Shown here: one piece after another, positions 1 to 7,569 of the stretch
Layout: the number at the start of each line of letters is the position of its first letter
How positions within the stretch are numbered: position 1 is the stretch's first letter
Assembly (NCBI RefSeq): GCF_000429405.1
Contig: NZ_AUBU01000002.1
Location: 186,001-250,000, forward strand
Origin: Algoriphagus marincola DSM 16067
GTDB taxonomy: Bacteria > Bacteroidota > Bacteroidia > Cytophagales > Cyclobacteriaceae
Length of the DNA: 64,000 nucleotides
Direction: 5' to 3'
Translations under genes and position numbers: made by a program
Notes under the pieces: model-generated
Seen by the model: only the letters and a program-made list of their open reading frames with translations
Databases searched by the model: none
What the model was told of the DNA's origin: nothing

Positions 1-18
1 TTCTTTTAAAGCTTTTTT

Positions 19-540
19 ATGGAATCAACTTTTAGAAGTTTATCTCAAAAGGGATCATTAATCGCCTTTTTCTTGATGATGATTGCCTTTAATTTATCGC
101 TTTCCTTTTTTATGCCTAAGGAATATGCGCTGGATTTGAAATTTGCCTACACATTTTCGGAAGCATGGCAATCCCTCTCGGCAATGGATATGGATACAAG
201 GGACCTTTATCGGAAGGGGATATGGTTTCTTGATTTACCGTATTTGATTGTATACAGTGTCTTTTTCTCAGGATTACTACACAGGCTGATGGGGATGAAG
301 CGAGTTGTCTTCCTACCTTTTTTGGTAGCTTCCTTTGATTTTATTGAAAACCTATTGGTATTACGACTATTGAAGATTTTTCCAGAGCCTTCTAAGGTAC
401 TTACCCTAACAGCCTCCGTTGCTACGACCTTAAAATGGATTGCCGTGGCTATTATGCTTGGGATAGTACTGTTCGGTATTTTCCGATTAGTCTTTTCTAA
501 GAAATATTTTCCTCAATCTTCTTCTAGGTCTAGGCTTTGA
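19..540 (+). CDS. Hypothetical integral membrane protein
   Basis: I do not recognise a family. The 173-residue product has about four hydrophobic stretches: residues 13-32, 69-88 (LPYLIVYSVFFSGLLH), about 95-115, and a strong C-terminal one at about 137-160 (WIAVAIMLGIVLFGIF). It ends in a short basic, serine-rich tail, so it is probably an inner-membrane protein. The start is the first ATG, only 18 bases from the window edge, so an upstream operon partner cannot be excluded. It is separated by 98 bases from the amidoligase-type operon that follows on the same strand, so a link to that pathway (for example transport) is possible but unproven. Confidence 0.7.
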   Translation: MESTFRSLSQKGSLIAFFLMMIAFNLSLSFFMPKEYALDLKFAYTFSEAWQSLSAMDMDTRDLYRKGIWFLDLPYLIVYSVFFSGLLHRLMGMKRVVFLPFLVASFDFIENLLVLRLLKIFPEPSKVLTLTASVATTLKWIAVAIMLGIVLFGIFRLVFSKKYFPQSSSRSRL

Positions 541-638
541 TTTTTTAATTTTTGAGTAAAGAAGAATATCCTTTGCTTTTCAAGATATTTTGAATAGTTT
601 TTCAAAACTTACGACCATTAATCTTTTTAGGAAATTTT

Positions 639-1352
639 ATGAAAGAGGAATATTTCAAATGGTATTCTCCCCATCTCAATCGAGAGGTTCAGATGTTGAC
701 TTTTGGACATGCAGGCTATCCGGTGGTAGTTTTTCCTACCTCGAAAGGGTCCTTTCATGAAAATCGAGATATGGGTTTGATCGGTTCTGCCCAATGGTAT
801 ATTGAGCAGGGCTTGATTCAGGTTTTTTGTCCGGAAAGTAATGATGCTGACAGCTTTTACAACAGAAACATTCATCCCCATCAACGCATCCAAAATCATG
901 TGGCTTATGATAAAATGATTTGCCATGAGATCGTGGAGCGTATTCGATTGAACACCGCGGTAGCAAAAGTGGTGGTGGCAGGATGTAGTTTTGGGGGCTA
1001 TCATGCTGCCAACTTTGCCTTCCGGCATCCAGGATATGTAAGCCACATGTTTAGCATGTCAGGTGCCTTTGATATTAGAAATTTCATGGATGGATATAAC
1101 CATGATGATATTTACTATAACAGCCCCTTAGAATATCTTCCGGGATTAAATGATGATGAGCTGTGGAAGATGGATATTGTACTGGGTACTTCTAATTGGG
1201 ATATCTGTTTTGATGCAAATCTGAAATTAGACGACTGTCTCAATAAAAAAGGTGTCCCCCATTGGCTGGATGTGAGGCAGGATAGAGTCCATGATTGGGA
1301 TGTCTGGAAAGAGATGTTTCCACACTATTTAAGTAGAATTAAGTTTGATTAA
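639..1352 (+). CDS. Alpha/beta-hydrolase (esterase family), first gene of amidoligase-type operon
   Basis: This is a 237-residue esterase-like alpha/beta hydrolase without a signal peptide, so it should be cytoplasmic. The nucleophile elbow VVVAGCSFGGYHA places the catalytic Ser at residue 117. A plausible catalytic His is residue 219 (RVHDW), and the acid probably lies in the GTSNWDICFDAN segment near 183-193. The fold resembles the single-domain esterase-D/PHB-depolymerase-like hydrolases. It is 21 bases upstream of an ATP-grasp ligase and co-directional with three further amide-bond or glutamine-handling enzymes. It may therefore hydrolyse an ester or amide in the same pathway, or edit its product. 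The substrate cannot be read from the sequence. Confidence 0.85.
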   Translation: MKEEYFKWYSPHLNREVQMLTFGHAGYPVVVFPTSKGSFHENRDMGLIGSAQWYIEQGLIQVFCPESNDADSFYNRNIHPHQRIQNHVAYDKMICHEIVERIRLNTAVAKVVVAGCSFGGYHAANFAFRHPGYVSHMFSMSGAFDIRNFMDGYNHDDIYYNSPLEYLPGLNDDELWKMDIVLGTSNWDICFDANLKLDDCLNKKGVPHWLDVRQDRVHDWDVWKEMFPHYLSRIKFD

Positions 1353-1373
1353 ACCATTTTATCCAATAAGAAT

Positions 1374-2330
1374 ATGAAGAAGATAGGAATACTTTTCGGG
1401 ATGGAAGATACTTTTCCTCAGGCTTTTATCGATCGAGTGAATCAAAAAGCAGAGAAGGGGATTATTGCCGAGGCAGTGAAAATTGACAAGGTGATCCAAA
1501 ATGAGCTTTCCGATTATGCGGTGATTATTGATCGAATATCTCAGGATGTCCCTTTTTATCGTGCCTTTTTGAAAAATGCAGCCCTGACAGGTACAGCCGT
1601 AATCAACAATCCTTTTTGGTGGAGCGCAGATGACAAGTTTTTCAATAATGCCCTAGCAGACCAATTGGGTGTTCCACTACCAAAAACGGTATTATTGCCC
1701 TCGGCAGAGCACCCCACGGATACTACTTCTAAGTCCTTTCGAAATCTAGCAGGTCCTCTCGATTGGGATGGCATGTTTGAATACATAGGCTTTCCTGCTT
1801 ACATGAAGCCTTATGCAGGAGGAGGTTGGAAAAATGTATATAGACTTGAGAATAAAGAAGAGTTTTTTCAGAAGCATCCCGAAACCGGTCAACTAGTGAT
1901 GTTGCTACAAGAAGAAATTGTATTTGACGAGTACTTTCGTGTCTATTGCCTTGGCGGAAAGGAGGTTCGCATTATGGAATATGAACCCCGAAACCCGCAC
2001 CATCTTCGCTATGTTGTGGACAGGGCACCATCCTCGAAAAAGCTTTTAGCTAAGGTCAAAAAATATACGATTGATCTATGTAAAGGATTAGGCTATGATT
2101 TCAATACTGTAGAATTCGCTGTGAGGGATGGAATTCCTTACGCCATAGACTTTGGTAATCCAGCACCTGATGCCGACATCAATTCGGTAGGTCAGGAAAA
2201 TTTTGAATGGGTAGTAGAGGAGGCAGCCAACATGGCGATTCGCTACGCAAAAGCTCAAAAACCAGGAAAGATGAATTTGACTTGGGGGACCTTTGTCAAA
2301 AACTCCGTGGAAATGGCTAAGCGCTTTTAG
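1374..2330 (+). CDS. ATP-grasp carboxylate-amine/thiol ligase (RimK/D-Ala ligase-like)
   Basis: The 318-residue protein has the ATP-grasp layout. A Rossmann-like N-terminal part (about 1-100) is followed by the ATP-binding subdomain, with the lysine-containing strand PAYMKPYAGGGWKNVY (residues 141-156, Lys145) and a hinge-like LLQEEIVFDEYFRVY (177-191). The Mg-binding C-terminal segment has NTVEFAVRDG and AIDFGNPAPDAD (Glu247, Asp259, Asn262). Enzymes of this class activate a carboxylate as acyl phosphate and join it to an amine or thiol. It lies 21 bases after the hydrolase and 17 bases before the GCS2-type ligase, so the genes are almost certainly co-transcribed. The substrates are unknown; the wording amidoligase is inferred from family and context. 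Confidence 0.88.
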   Translation: MKKIGILFGMEDTFPQAFIDRVNQKAEKGIIAEAVKIDKVIQNELSDYAVIIDRISQDVPFYRAFLKNAALTGTAVINNPFWWSADDKFFNNALADQLGVPLPKTVLLPSAEHPTDTTSKSFRNLAGPLDWDGMFEYIGFPAYMKPYAGGGWKNVYRLENKEEFFQKHPETGQLVMLLQEEIVFDEYFRVYCLGGKEVRIMEYEPRNPHHLRYVVDRAPSSKKLLAKVKKYTIDLCKGLGYDFNTVEFAVRDGIPYAIDFGNPAPDADINSVGQENFEWVVEEAANMAIRYAKAQKPGKMNLTWGTFVKNSVEMAKRF

Positions 2331-2347
2331 TATTTAACTGTTTGATT

Positions 2348-3466
2348 ATGAGTATCTCCAATAAAAAACTACCGAAGTTTACACTCGGCGTAGAAGAAGA
2401 GTACCAGATCATCGATCCCGAAACAAGGGACCTTCGCTCACACATGTCCAAAATTGTGGAGGGAGGAAAGATTCAGCTCCGAGAGCAAGTAAAAGCGGAG
2501 ATGCATCAGTCCGTGGTAGAAGTTGGTACCAATATTTGTCAAAACGTACAGGAGGCCAGAAAGGAAGTGGCTTTTTTACGGAATAAAATTGCTGAGCTAG
2601 CCGGAAAACAAGGCTTAATCGTAGGAGCATCGAGTACTCACCCTTTTGCCAAGTGGCAGGATCAGGCTATCACCGATGAGCCCCGCTATCATCATATCGT
2701 GGACGAGCTGAAAGATATCGCCAGATCCAATTTGATTTTTGGTCTTCATGTTCACGTCGGCATCGAAAATAGAGAAACTGCCTTGCAGCTGATGAATCAG
2801 GCCTGCTACTTTCTCCCCCATATTTATGCCCTGACGACCAATTCCCCATTTTGGGAGGGAAGAGATACAGGTTTTAAGGCTTTCCGAGCAAAGATTTTTG
2901 CAAAATTCCCACGGACAGGACTTCCCGAATACTTTGATTCGGTTCAGTCTTATGACAATTATCTGGAGATTTTGGTTAAGACTAATTGCATTGATAACCC
3001 AAAGAAAATCTGGTGGGATCTTCGGATGCATCCCTTTTTTAGTACCATCGAATTTCGAATCTGCGATATGTGTCTGACGGTAGAAGAGACTACCTGCATC
3101 GTCGCGCTGATTCAAGCTGTGGTTGCCAAGCTTTACAAGCTATTGATGAGCAACACGAGCTTTAATATTTACCGTATCGCATTGATTCGAGAAAATAAAT
3201 TCCGTGCAGCAAGAAATGGGATTGAAGGCAAATTGATCGATTTTGGTAAGAAATCAGAAGTCCCAACCATCGAATTGATTGCTGAGCTATTGGATTTTAT
3301 TGATGATGTGGTAGATGAGTTGGGCAGCAGAGAAGAAGTGGAATACGTTCATCAAATTCTAGCTAAGGGCACAGGAGCTGATCAGCAATTGGCAGTCTAT
3401 CGTGAGACTGGAGACTTAGCAAAAGTCGTAGACTATATCACTGGTAAATTTACCGAAGGTATTTGA
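2348..3466 (+). CDS. GCS2-family carboxylate-amine ligase (YbdK-like, glutamate-cysteine ligase type 2)
   Basis: The 372-residue enzyme of the glutamine-synthetase-like GCS2 fold starts with the diagnostic LGVEEEYQIID (residues 13-23), followed by HQSVVEVGT (53-61), the metal/ATP-site segment FGLHVHVGIE (131-140) and the late IEFRICDMCLT block. YbdK-type enzymes have weak glutamate-cysteine ligase activity in vitro, and many family members have unknown physiological substrates. An in-frame TTG at 2342 is possible, but the ATG at 2348 gives the usual family N-terminus. It is third in a tight operon between an ATP-grasp enzyme and a glutamine amidotransferase. This argues for a dedicated amide or gamma-glutamyl pathway rather than general glutathione synthesis. 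Confidence 0.9.
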   Translation: MSISNKKLPKFTLGVEEEYQIIDPETRDLRSHMSKIVEGGKIQLREQVKAEMHQSVVEVGTNICQNVQEARKEVAFLRNKIAELAGKQGLIVGASSTHPFAKWQDQAITDEPRYHHIVDELKDIARSNLIFGLHVHVGIENRETALQLMNQACYFLPHIYALTTNSPFWEGRDTGFKAFRAKIFAKFPRTGLPEYFDSVQSYDNYLEILVKTNCIDNPKKIWWDLRMHPFFSTIEFRICDMCLTVEETTCIVALIQAVVAKLYKLLMSNTSFNIYRIALIRENKFRAARNGIEGKLIDFGKKSEVPTIELIAELLDFIDDVVDELGSREEVEYVHQILAKGTGADQQLAVYRETGDLAKVVDYITGKFTEGI

Positions 3467-3476
3467 GTATTTGCCG

Positions 3477-3484
3477 TACCTTTG
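3477..3484 (+). promoter_or_regulatory. Possible internal -7 promoter element (TACCTTTG)
   Basis: TACCTTTG matches the Bacteroidetes -7 consensus TANNTTTG exactly. It sits in the only sizeable gap (38 bases) of the amidoligase-type operon, about 20 bases before the GTG start at 3505. No TTG is visible at the usual 19-21-base distance; the nearest TTTG ends at 3465, which is too close. It could be a weak internal promoter for the amidotransferase and second ATP-grasp gene, or chance. Confidence 0.35.
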
Positions 3485-3504
3485 ACCCGTAAAATTCAAT
3501 CGTA

Positions 3505-4338
3505 GTGGCAAAATCAAAAATCAATCTGGCTATTTTGGATATGTACGACGGTGAGCCCAATCAGGGCATGCGTTGTATTCAAGAGATAGTTGGACGTTTT
3601 CAGAAACACATTTCTTTTCGGGTTTTTGACGTTCGGGGAAAATCAGAGGTTCCGGACGTTCAGGATTTTGACTTGTTTATTTCGACTGGTGGGCCAGGTA
3701 GTCCACTGGAGGGAAATGGTGAATGGGAATTGAAATACTTCGACTTTCTTGATCAGGTGTGGATTTGGAACCAAAACCATAATCAGAAGAAGTTTTTACT
3801 GCTGATCTGTCACTCGTTTCAGATGGCCTGTAAGCACTTTGGGCTAGGAGATATCACTAAAAGGAAATCCACTTCCTTTGGTGTGATGACCATCCACAAA
3901 ACGGAGGAAGGCTTGTTGGACCCACTGTTTTATAATTTGGACAATCCCTTTTGGGCAGTAGATAGCAGAGATTATCAAGTTATTCGTCCTGAAAAACGAA
4001 AATTCAAGCAGTTGGGTGCCAAAATCATCGCCTTAGAAAAGATTCGAAATCATGTAGAGTACGAGCGGGCTTTGATGGGAATTCGCTTTTCCGATGAGAT
4101 CGTAGGAACCCAATTCCACCCGGAGGCAGATGCGATTTCTTTTTTGGAACACCTCAAAAAGCCGGAGGTGAAAGAAAAAATCATCGCAGTCAAAGGTAAA
4201 GCCAAGTTTAGAGATATGATCGAGCACTTGGTAGATGAAGATAAAATTGTCAGGACCAATCAGGTTTTGATCCCTAACTTTTTGGAAAGGGGCATAAAGG
4301 CTGTCTATACCTACAGAAAAAAGAAAATTTTAATCTAA
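3505..4338 (+). CDS. Class I glutamine amidotransferase-like protein (GATase1)
   Basis: The 277-residue protein carries a complete class I GATase triad: nucleophile Cys102 in LLLICHSFQMAC, and His205 and Glu207 in GTQFHPEADA. The oxyanion-type segment STGGPGSPLEGNG is at 60-72. The elbow reads L-I-C-H-S-F-Q rather than the common G-x-C-x-G-x-Q, a variant, but Cys and Gln are kept. About 60 extra residues, rich in Lys and Arg, follow the domain. Such enzymes hydrolyse glutamine to feed ammonia to a partner, or cleave gamma-glutamyl bonds. Both fit the neighbouring ligases. Translation starts at GTG; no upstream in-frame ATG exists in the gap. It is followed after 6 bases by the second ATP-grasp-like gene. 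Confidence 0.87.
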   Translation: MAKSKINLAILDMYDGEPNQGMRCIQEIVGRFQKHISFRVFDVRGKSEVPDVQDFDLFISTGGPGSPLEGNGEWELKYFDFLDQVWIWNQNHNQKKFLLLICHSFQMACKHFGLGDITKRKSTSFGVMTIHKTEEGLLDPLFYNLDNPFWAVDSRDYQVIRPEKRKFKQLGAKIIALEKIRNHVEYERALMGIRFSDEIVGTQFHPEADAISFLEHLKKPEVKEKIIAVKGKAKFRDMIEHLVDEDKIVRTNQVLIPNFLERGIKAVYTYRKKKILI

Positions 4339-4344
4339 TGCTCG

Positions 4345-5541
4345 ATGATTGAATCTTACCGTAAGCAATTCAATGCTGAGTTTTCGACGCAAAAATACCA
4401 AAAGCTTCTTGACTCGATTCAAGATGACTTTGGATATTCTCCTACTTTTCGGGTAGCAGAAACGCCTTTCTTTATTCCTGATGATTTCAAGGAAAAGTTA
4501 CTTCAGGCCTGCGAAGACTTAGTCACTTTTATTAGGCAGCCAAAATTCAAAGAATTGACCCAAAGGGCGCTTGATCTGAATATTGAGGTTCCTAATGAGG
4601 ACCTTCATACGCAGTTTATGGCAATTGACTTTGGGGTATGTGAGGAAGATGGAGTGCTTACTCCTAAGCTGATTGAGGTACAGGGATTTCCTTCAATTTT
4701 CAATTTTCAGCATAATCTTTTTCAAAAGCTGAAGAAAGTCTACCCGATGCTGGAAGGCTTTACTCCCTATCTATCAGGACTGGATGAAGATAGCTGTCTT
4801 TCTTTGCTGAAAAGCACAATTTTAGGTCAATATGCTCCGGAGGAAGTGGTTTTGTTGGAAATTGAACCTGAAAATCAAAATACGAAAATAGATTTTTCCT
4901 ACTGTGAAAAAGACCTTGGGATTGCCACTTGCTGTGTAACTAAGGTGATTAAAAAAGGGAAAAAGCTTTTTTATAAAAACCGAGACGGTCAAGAAGTTCA
5001 GATAAAGCGAATCTACAATCGGGTAGTGTTTGATGAATTGTTTGCTCGACCAGACTTGAAAATGGAGTTCAGCTTTACTGATGAGCTCGAGGTAGAATGG
5101 GCCGGGCATCCCAATTGGTACACGCGGATTTCAAAGTTTATTCTTCCCCACCTTCATGGACCTTATTTTATTGAGTCCACTTTGTTGAGTGAGCTTCAGG
5201 AAATACCAGAGGATCTTGAAAATTACGTTTTGAAGCCTTTATTTTCTTTCTCGGGTGCAGGAGTAATATTTAATGTGACTAAAGCTGATATTGAGGCAGT
5301 CCAAGACAAAGGCTTATATATGCTACAAAAGAAAGTGAGCTATAAGCCTGTAATCCAGGCACCGGATGGATTGGTAAAGGTGGAGGTCCGAATCTTAGCA
5401 ATCTGGCCTGAGGCTGACGAAAAACCTACCCTTGCCGGAAATCTTGTCCGACTCAGTCGAGGCGAAATGATAGGGGTCAAATTCAATAAAGACAAAGACT
5501 GGGTAGGAGGGTCAATAGGCCTTTTTACAAAAAAAGCCTAG
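4345..5541 (+). CDS. Divergent ATP-grasp-like ligase
   Basis: The 398-residue protein has a recognisable but divergent ATP-grasp signature in its C-terminal half. There is a lysine strand followed by a small-residue loop, YVLKPLFSFSGAGV (294-307, Lys297), then KVEVRILAIWP (345-355) and AGNLVRLSRGEMIGVKFN (364-381). The N-terminal half contains PKLIEVQGFPSIFNFQ (107-122), a pattern reminiscent of enzymes with rearranged ATP-grasp folds such as glutathionylspermidine-synthase-like proteins. That comparison is an inference and needs a profile search. It is the last gene of the operon, 6 bases after the amidotransferase, and ends 8 bases from the convergent pyrE. The presence of two dissimilar ATP-grasp genes in one operon suggests two successive condensations. 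Confidence 0.75.
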   Translation: MIESYRKQFNAEFSTQKYQKLLDSIQDDFGYSPTFRVAETPFFIPDDFKEKLLQACEDLVTFIRQPKFKELTQRALDLNIEVPNEDLHTQFMAIDFGVCEEDGVLTPKLIEVQGFPSIFNFQHNLFQKLKKVYPMLEGFTPYLSGLDEDSCLSLLKSTILGQYAPEEVVLLEIEPENQNTKIDFSYCEKDLGIATCCVTKVIKKGKKLFYKNRDGQEVQIKRIYNRVVFDELFARPDLKMEFSFTDELEVEWAGHPNWYTRISKFILPHLHGPYFIESTLLSELQEIPEDLENYVLKPLFSFSGAGVIFNVTKADIEAVQDKGLYMLQKKVSYKPVIQAPDGLVKVEVRILAIWPEADEKPTLAGNLVRLSRGEMIGVKFNKDKDWVGGSIGLFTKKA

Positions 5542-5549
5542 TCATCCCT

Positions 5550-6191
5550 TTATCCCCAAGCAGATGGGTCTTTTCTCCAAGTTCCAAGTGACTGAAGTGC
5601 CTTTTCGTCGATATAGGATTTTGCAACCGCTCTTGGCAAAAGATGCTCATAATCGCATAGCGTCACTAATTTGACTCCTGCTTTCTCGAAATTCTCAGCT
5701 GCTACCGGAAATCCATAGCTAAATATGGCTACCATTCCTAAGACCTCAAATCCTGCATTGCGAAGGTCCTGAACAGCTTTCAAGGAACTTCCTCCAGTAG
5801 ATACAAGGTCTTCTACCACCACTACTTTTTGACCTGGGGTAATTTGGCCTTCAATCATGTTCTCCATTCCATGACCTTTTGGTTTGGATCGGACATAGAG
5901 AAATGGGATTTCAAGCTCATTGGCTAAAAGTGCCCCCTGTGGAATACCGGCAGTGGCTACACCTGCTATCGCTTCGGCTTGAGGGTAAAAATGCTGTATG
6001 GATTGAGTCAAACCATCCCGAATCAGATTACGGACCTTCGGAAATGATAGGGAAAGCCGATTGTCACAATAGATTGGGGATTTCCAACCTGAGGCCCATG
6101 TAAAGGGCTGTTCGGGCTGAAGACGAATCGCTTTAATTTTCAATAATTGATCGGCTACTTCAGCTGCTAGTTCATTCGATAAAATTTCCAT
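5550..6191 (-). CDS. pyrE: Orotate phosphoribosyltransferase
   Basis: The 213-residue enzyme converts orotate and PRPP to orotidine 5'-phosphate in pyrimidine biosynthesis. The PRPP-binding motif VVVVEDLVSTGGSS lies at residues 123-136. The orotate and catalytic-loop segment YVRSKPKGHG is at 99-108, and the N-terminal FTWASGWKSPIYCDNR segment is typical of PyrE. Length is normal for the family. It is convergent with the amidoligase operon and divergent from a Nudix gene (135-base gap). Pyrimidine biosynthesis is a housekeeping role; no attenuator is visible to me in the leader. Confidence 0.96.
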   Translation of the reverse strand: MEILSNELAAEVADQLLKIKAIRLQPEQPFTWASGWKSPIYCDNRLSLSFPKVRNLIRDGLTQSIQHFYPQAEAIAGVATAGIPQGALLANELEIPFLYVRSKPKGHGMENMIEGQITPGQKVVVVEDLVSTGGSSLKAVQDLRNAGFEVLGMVAIFSYGFPVAAENFEKAGVKLVTLCDYEHLLPRAVAKSYIDEKALQSLGTWRKDPSAWG

Positions 6192-6326
6192 AGCCCAAAA
6201 ATACAGGAAACCCGAAAGGAATGTTTGTCTTGGTATAAAAAATCTGCATTTTTAAATCTCAAAGAAATGGTAGAACCCTAAGCGTACCTCCATTCAAAAA
6301 TAACCATTAAACCCAGCCGTGCTTTT

Positions 6327-7001
6327 ATGCGGATTTTTATTAATGACAAACCGCTGGATATAATCAGCTACAAGCAATTAGTCAATCCTGAAAAATTCGA
6401 GGGAGTATTTTCTGACTCTCAGGAATTACCCCCAATCAAGCTCTGGCAGGACGATATTTTGTTCAAAGACCCCTCGGTTGATTTAGTGATTCGAATTTTG
6501 TACCAATTAAGGACCCGGAAGCTGAGAGAATTAGACTCCATTACTTTGGTCTCCCAGACTAAGGGGGATCTTAAGAGCTTTATCAAAAGTCGCTTCTACA
6601 CGATCAGAGCTGCTGGGGGGATAGTCTTAAAAGACAAAAAAGTACTTCTGATCCATCGATTGGGAAAGTGGGATTTTCCAAAAGGTAAATTCGATAAGGG
6701 CGAAACTCCTGAGCAATGCGCACTTCGTGAAGTGGAGGAAGAATGTGGGATAAAGGTCAAGATGGGAAGTCCTATCTGTAACACTTGGCATACCTACACC
6801 CAAAACCGAAAAAGCATCCTAAAAAAGACCTACTGGTATACGATGTCCTGTACAGATGATAGTCAAATGACTCCACAATTGGAGGAGGGAATTGATGATA
6901 TTCGATGGTTTGGAATCGAGGAGGCTAAAGTAGCTTTGATCAATTCCTATCCATCCATGCGCTGGCTTTTCAAGCAAATGCTGAAGGGAAATTTTAAATA
7001 G
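6327..7001 (+). CDS. Nudix hydrolase with extra N-terminal domain
   Basis: The 224-residue protein consists of about 90 uncharacterised N-terminal residues followed by a Nudix domain. The Nudix box GKFDKGETPEQCALREVEEECG fits GX5EX7REUXEEXGU (it is quoted here over two blocks: GKFDKGETPEQ then CALREVEEECG, about residues 120-141). It is preceded by AAGGIVLKDKKVLLIHR. Such enzymes cleave nucleoside diphosphates linked to another moiety. The substrate is not predictable. The gene sits between pyrE and coaD, and its last 8 bases overlap the end of coaD on the opposite strand. That arrangement suggests a conserved neighbourhood rather than a recent insertion. Confidence 0.9.
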   Translation: MRIFINDKPLDIISYKQLVNPEKFEGVFSDSQELPPIKLWQDDILFKDPSVDLVIRILYQLRTRKLRELDSITLVSQTKGDLKSFIKSRFYTIRAAGGIVLKDKKVLLIHRLGKWDFPKGKFDKGETPEQCALREVEEECGIKVKMGSPICNTWHTYTQNRKSILKKTYWYTMSCTDDSQMTPQLEEGIDDIRWFGIEEAKVALINSYPSMRWLFKQMLKGNFK

Positions 7002-7449
7002 AATAAGGCAAAAACTCGCTCACATCTCCTCCATAGCGATGCACTTCCCGAATGACGGTGGAGCTGATAGCGGCGTACTGCGGGGAGGTAATCAGGAAAA
7101 CTGTCTCCAAGTCTTCGTTGAGATAGCGGTTCATTTGAGAAATGGTATTTTCATATTCAAAGTCGGTGGTATTACGAAGTCCCCGAATCAGAAAATTAGC
7201 TCCATGCTTTTTGGCGAGTGTTGAAGTAAGCTCATTGTAGACAATTACTTTCACTGAATCCATGCCTTCGTACACTGACTCTATTTTTTTAACCATCAGG
7301 TCGATATCAAAATAGCGATTTTTCTTGGTCGAATTATACCCAATGCCAATTATCACCTCATCAAAAATATCCAAGCTTCGCATGACGATGTCATGGTGTC
7401 CTTTGGTGTAGGGGTCAAAAGATCCGGGGAAAATAGCTGTTTTTTTCAT
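6994..7449 (-). CDS. coaD: Phosphopantetheine adenylyltransferase
   Basis: The 151-residue enzyme joins 4'-phosphopantetheine and ATP to make dephospho-CoA, the penultimate step of coenzyme A biosynthesis. The nucleotidyltransferase motif FPGSFDPYTKGHHDIV near the N-terminus includes the T-K-G-H signature at 15-18. NFLIRGLRNTTDFEYE and the C-terminal AAISSTVIREV segment are both typical of CoaD. Length is normal. The 3' end overlaps the convergent Nudix gene by 8 bases. Upstream on the same strand is a DUF3822 protein, after a 120-base gap; in many Bacteroidetes an rsmD methyltransferase gene lies between these two, and here it does not. Confidence 0.96.
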   Translation of the reverse strand: MKKTAIFPGSFDPYTKGHHDIVMRSLDIFDEVIIGIGYNSTKKNRYFDIDLMVKKIESVYEGMDSVKVIVYNELTSTLAKKHGANFLIRGLRNTTDFEYENTISQMNRYLNEDLETVFLITSPQYAAISSTVIREVHRYGGDVSEFLPYSI

Positions 7450-7569
7450 GGGTTTGTCGTTCGCAAAAGTTATGTTCTTTGCTCAAATAGCCTTTGAGAC
7501 TTTCAATAAATCTTAAGGGTGTTTCTTTCTTATAAAAGAGTGTTTTTTATCCAAACGGATGGATCATCC

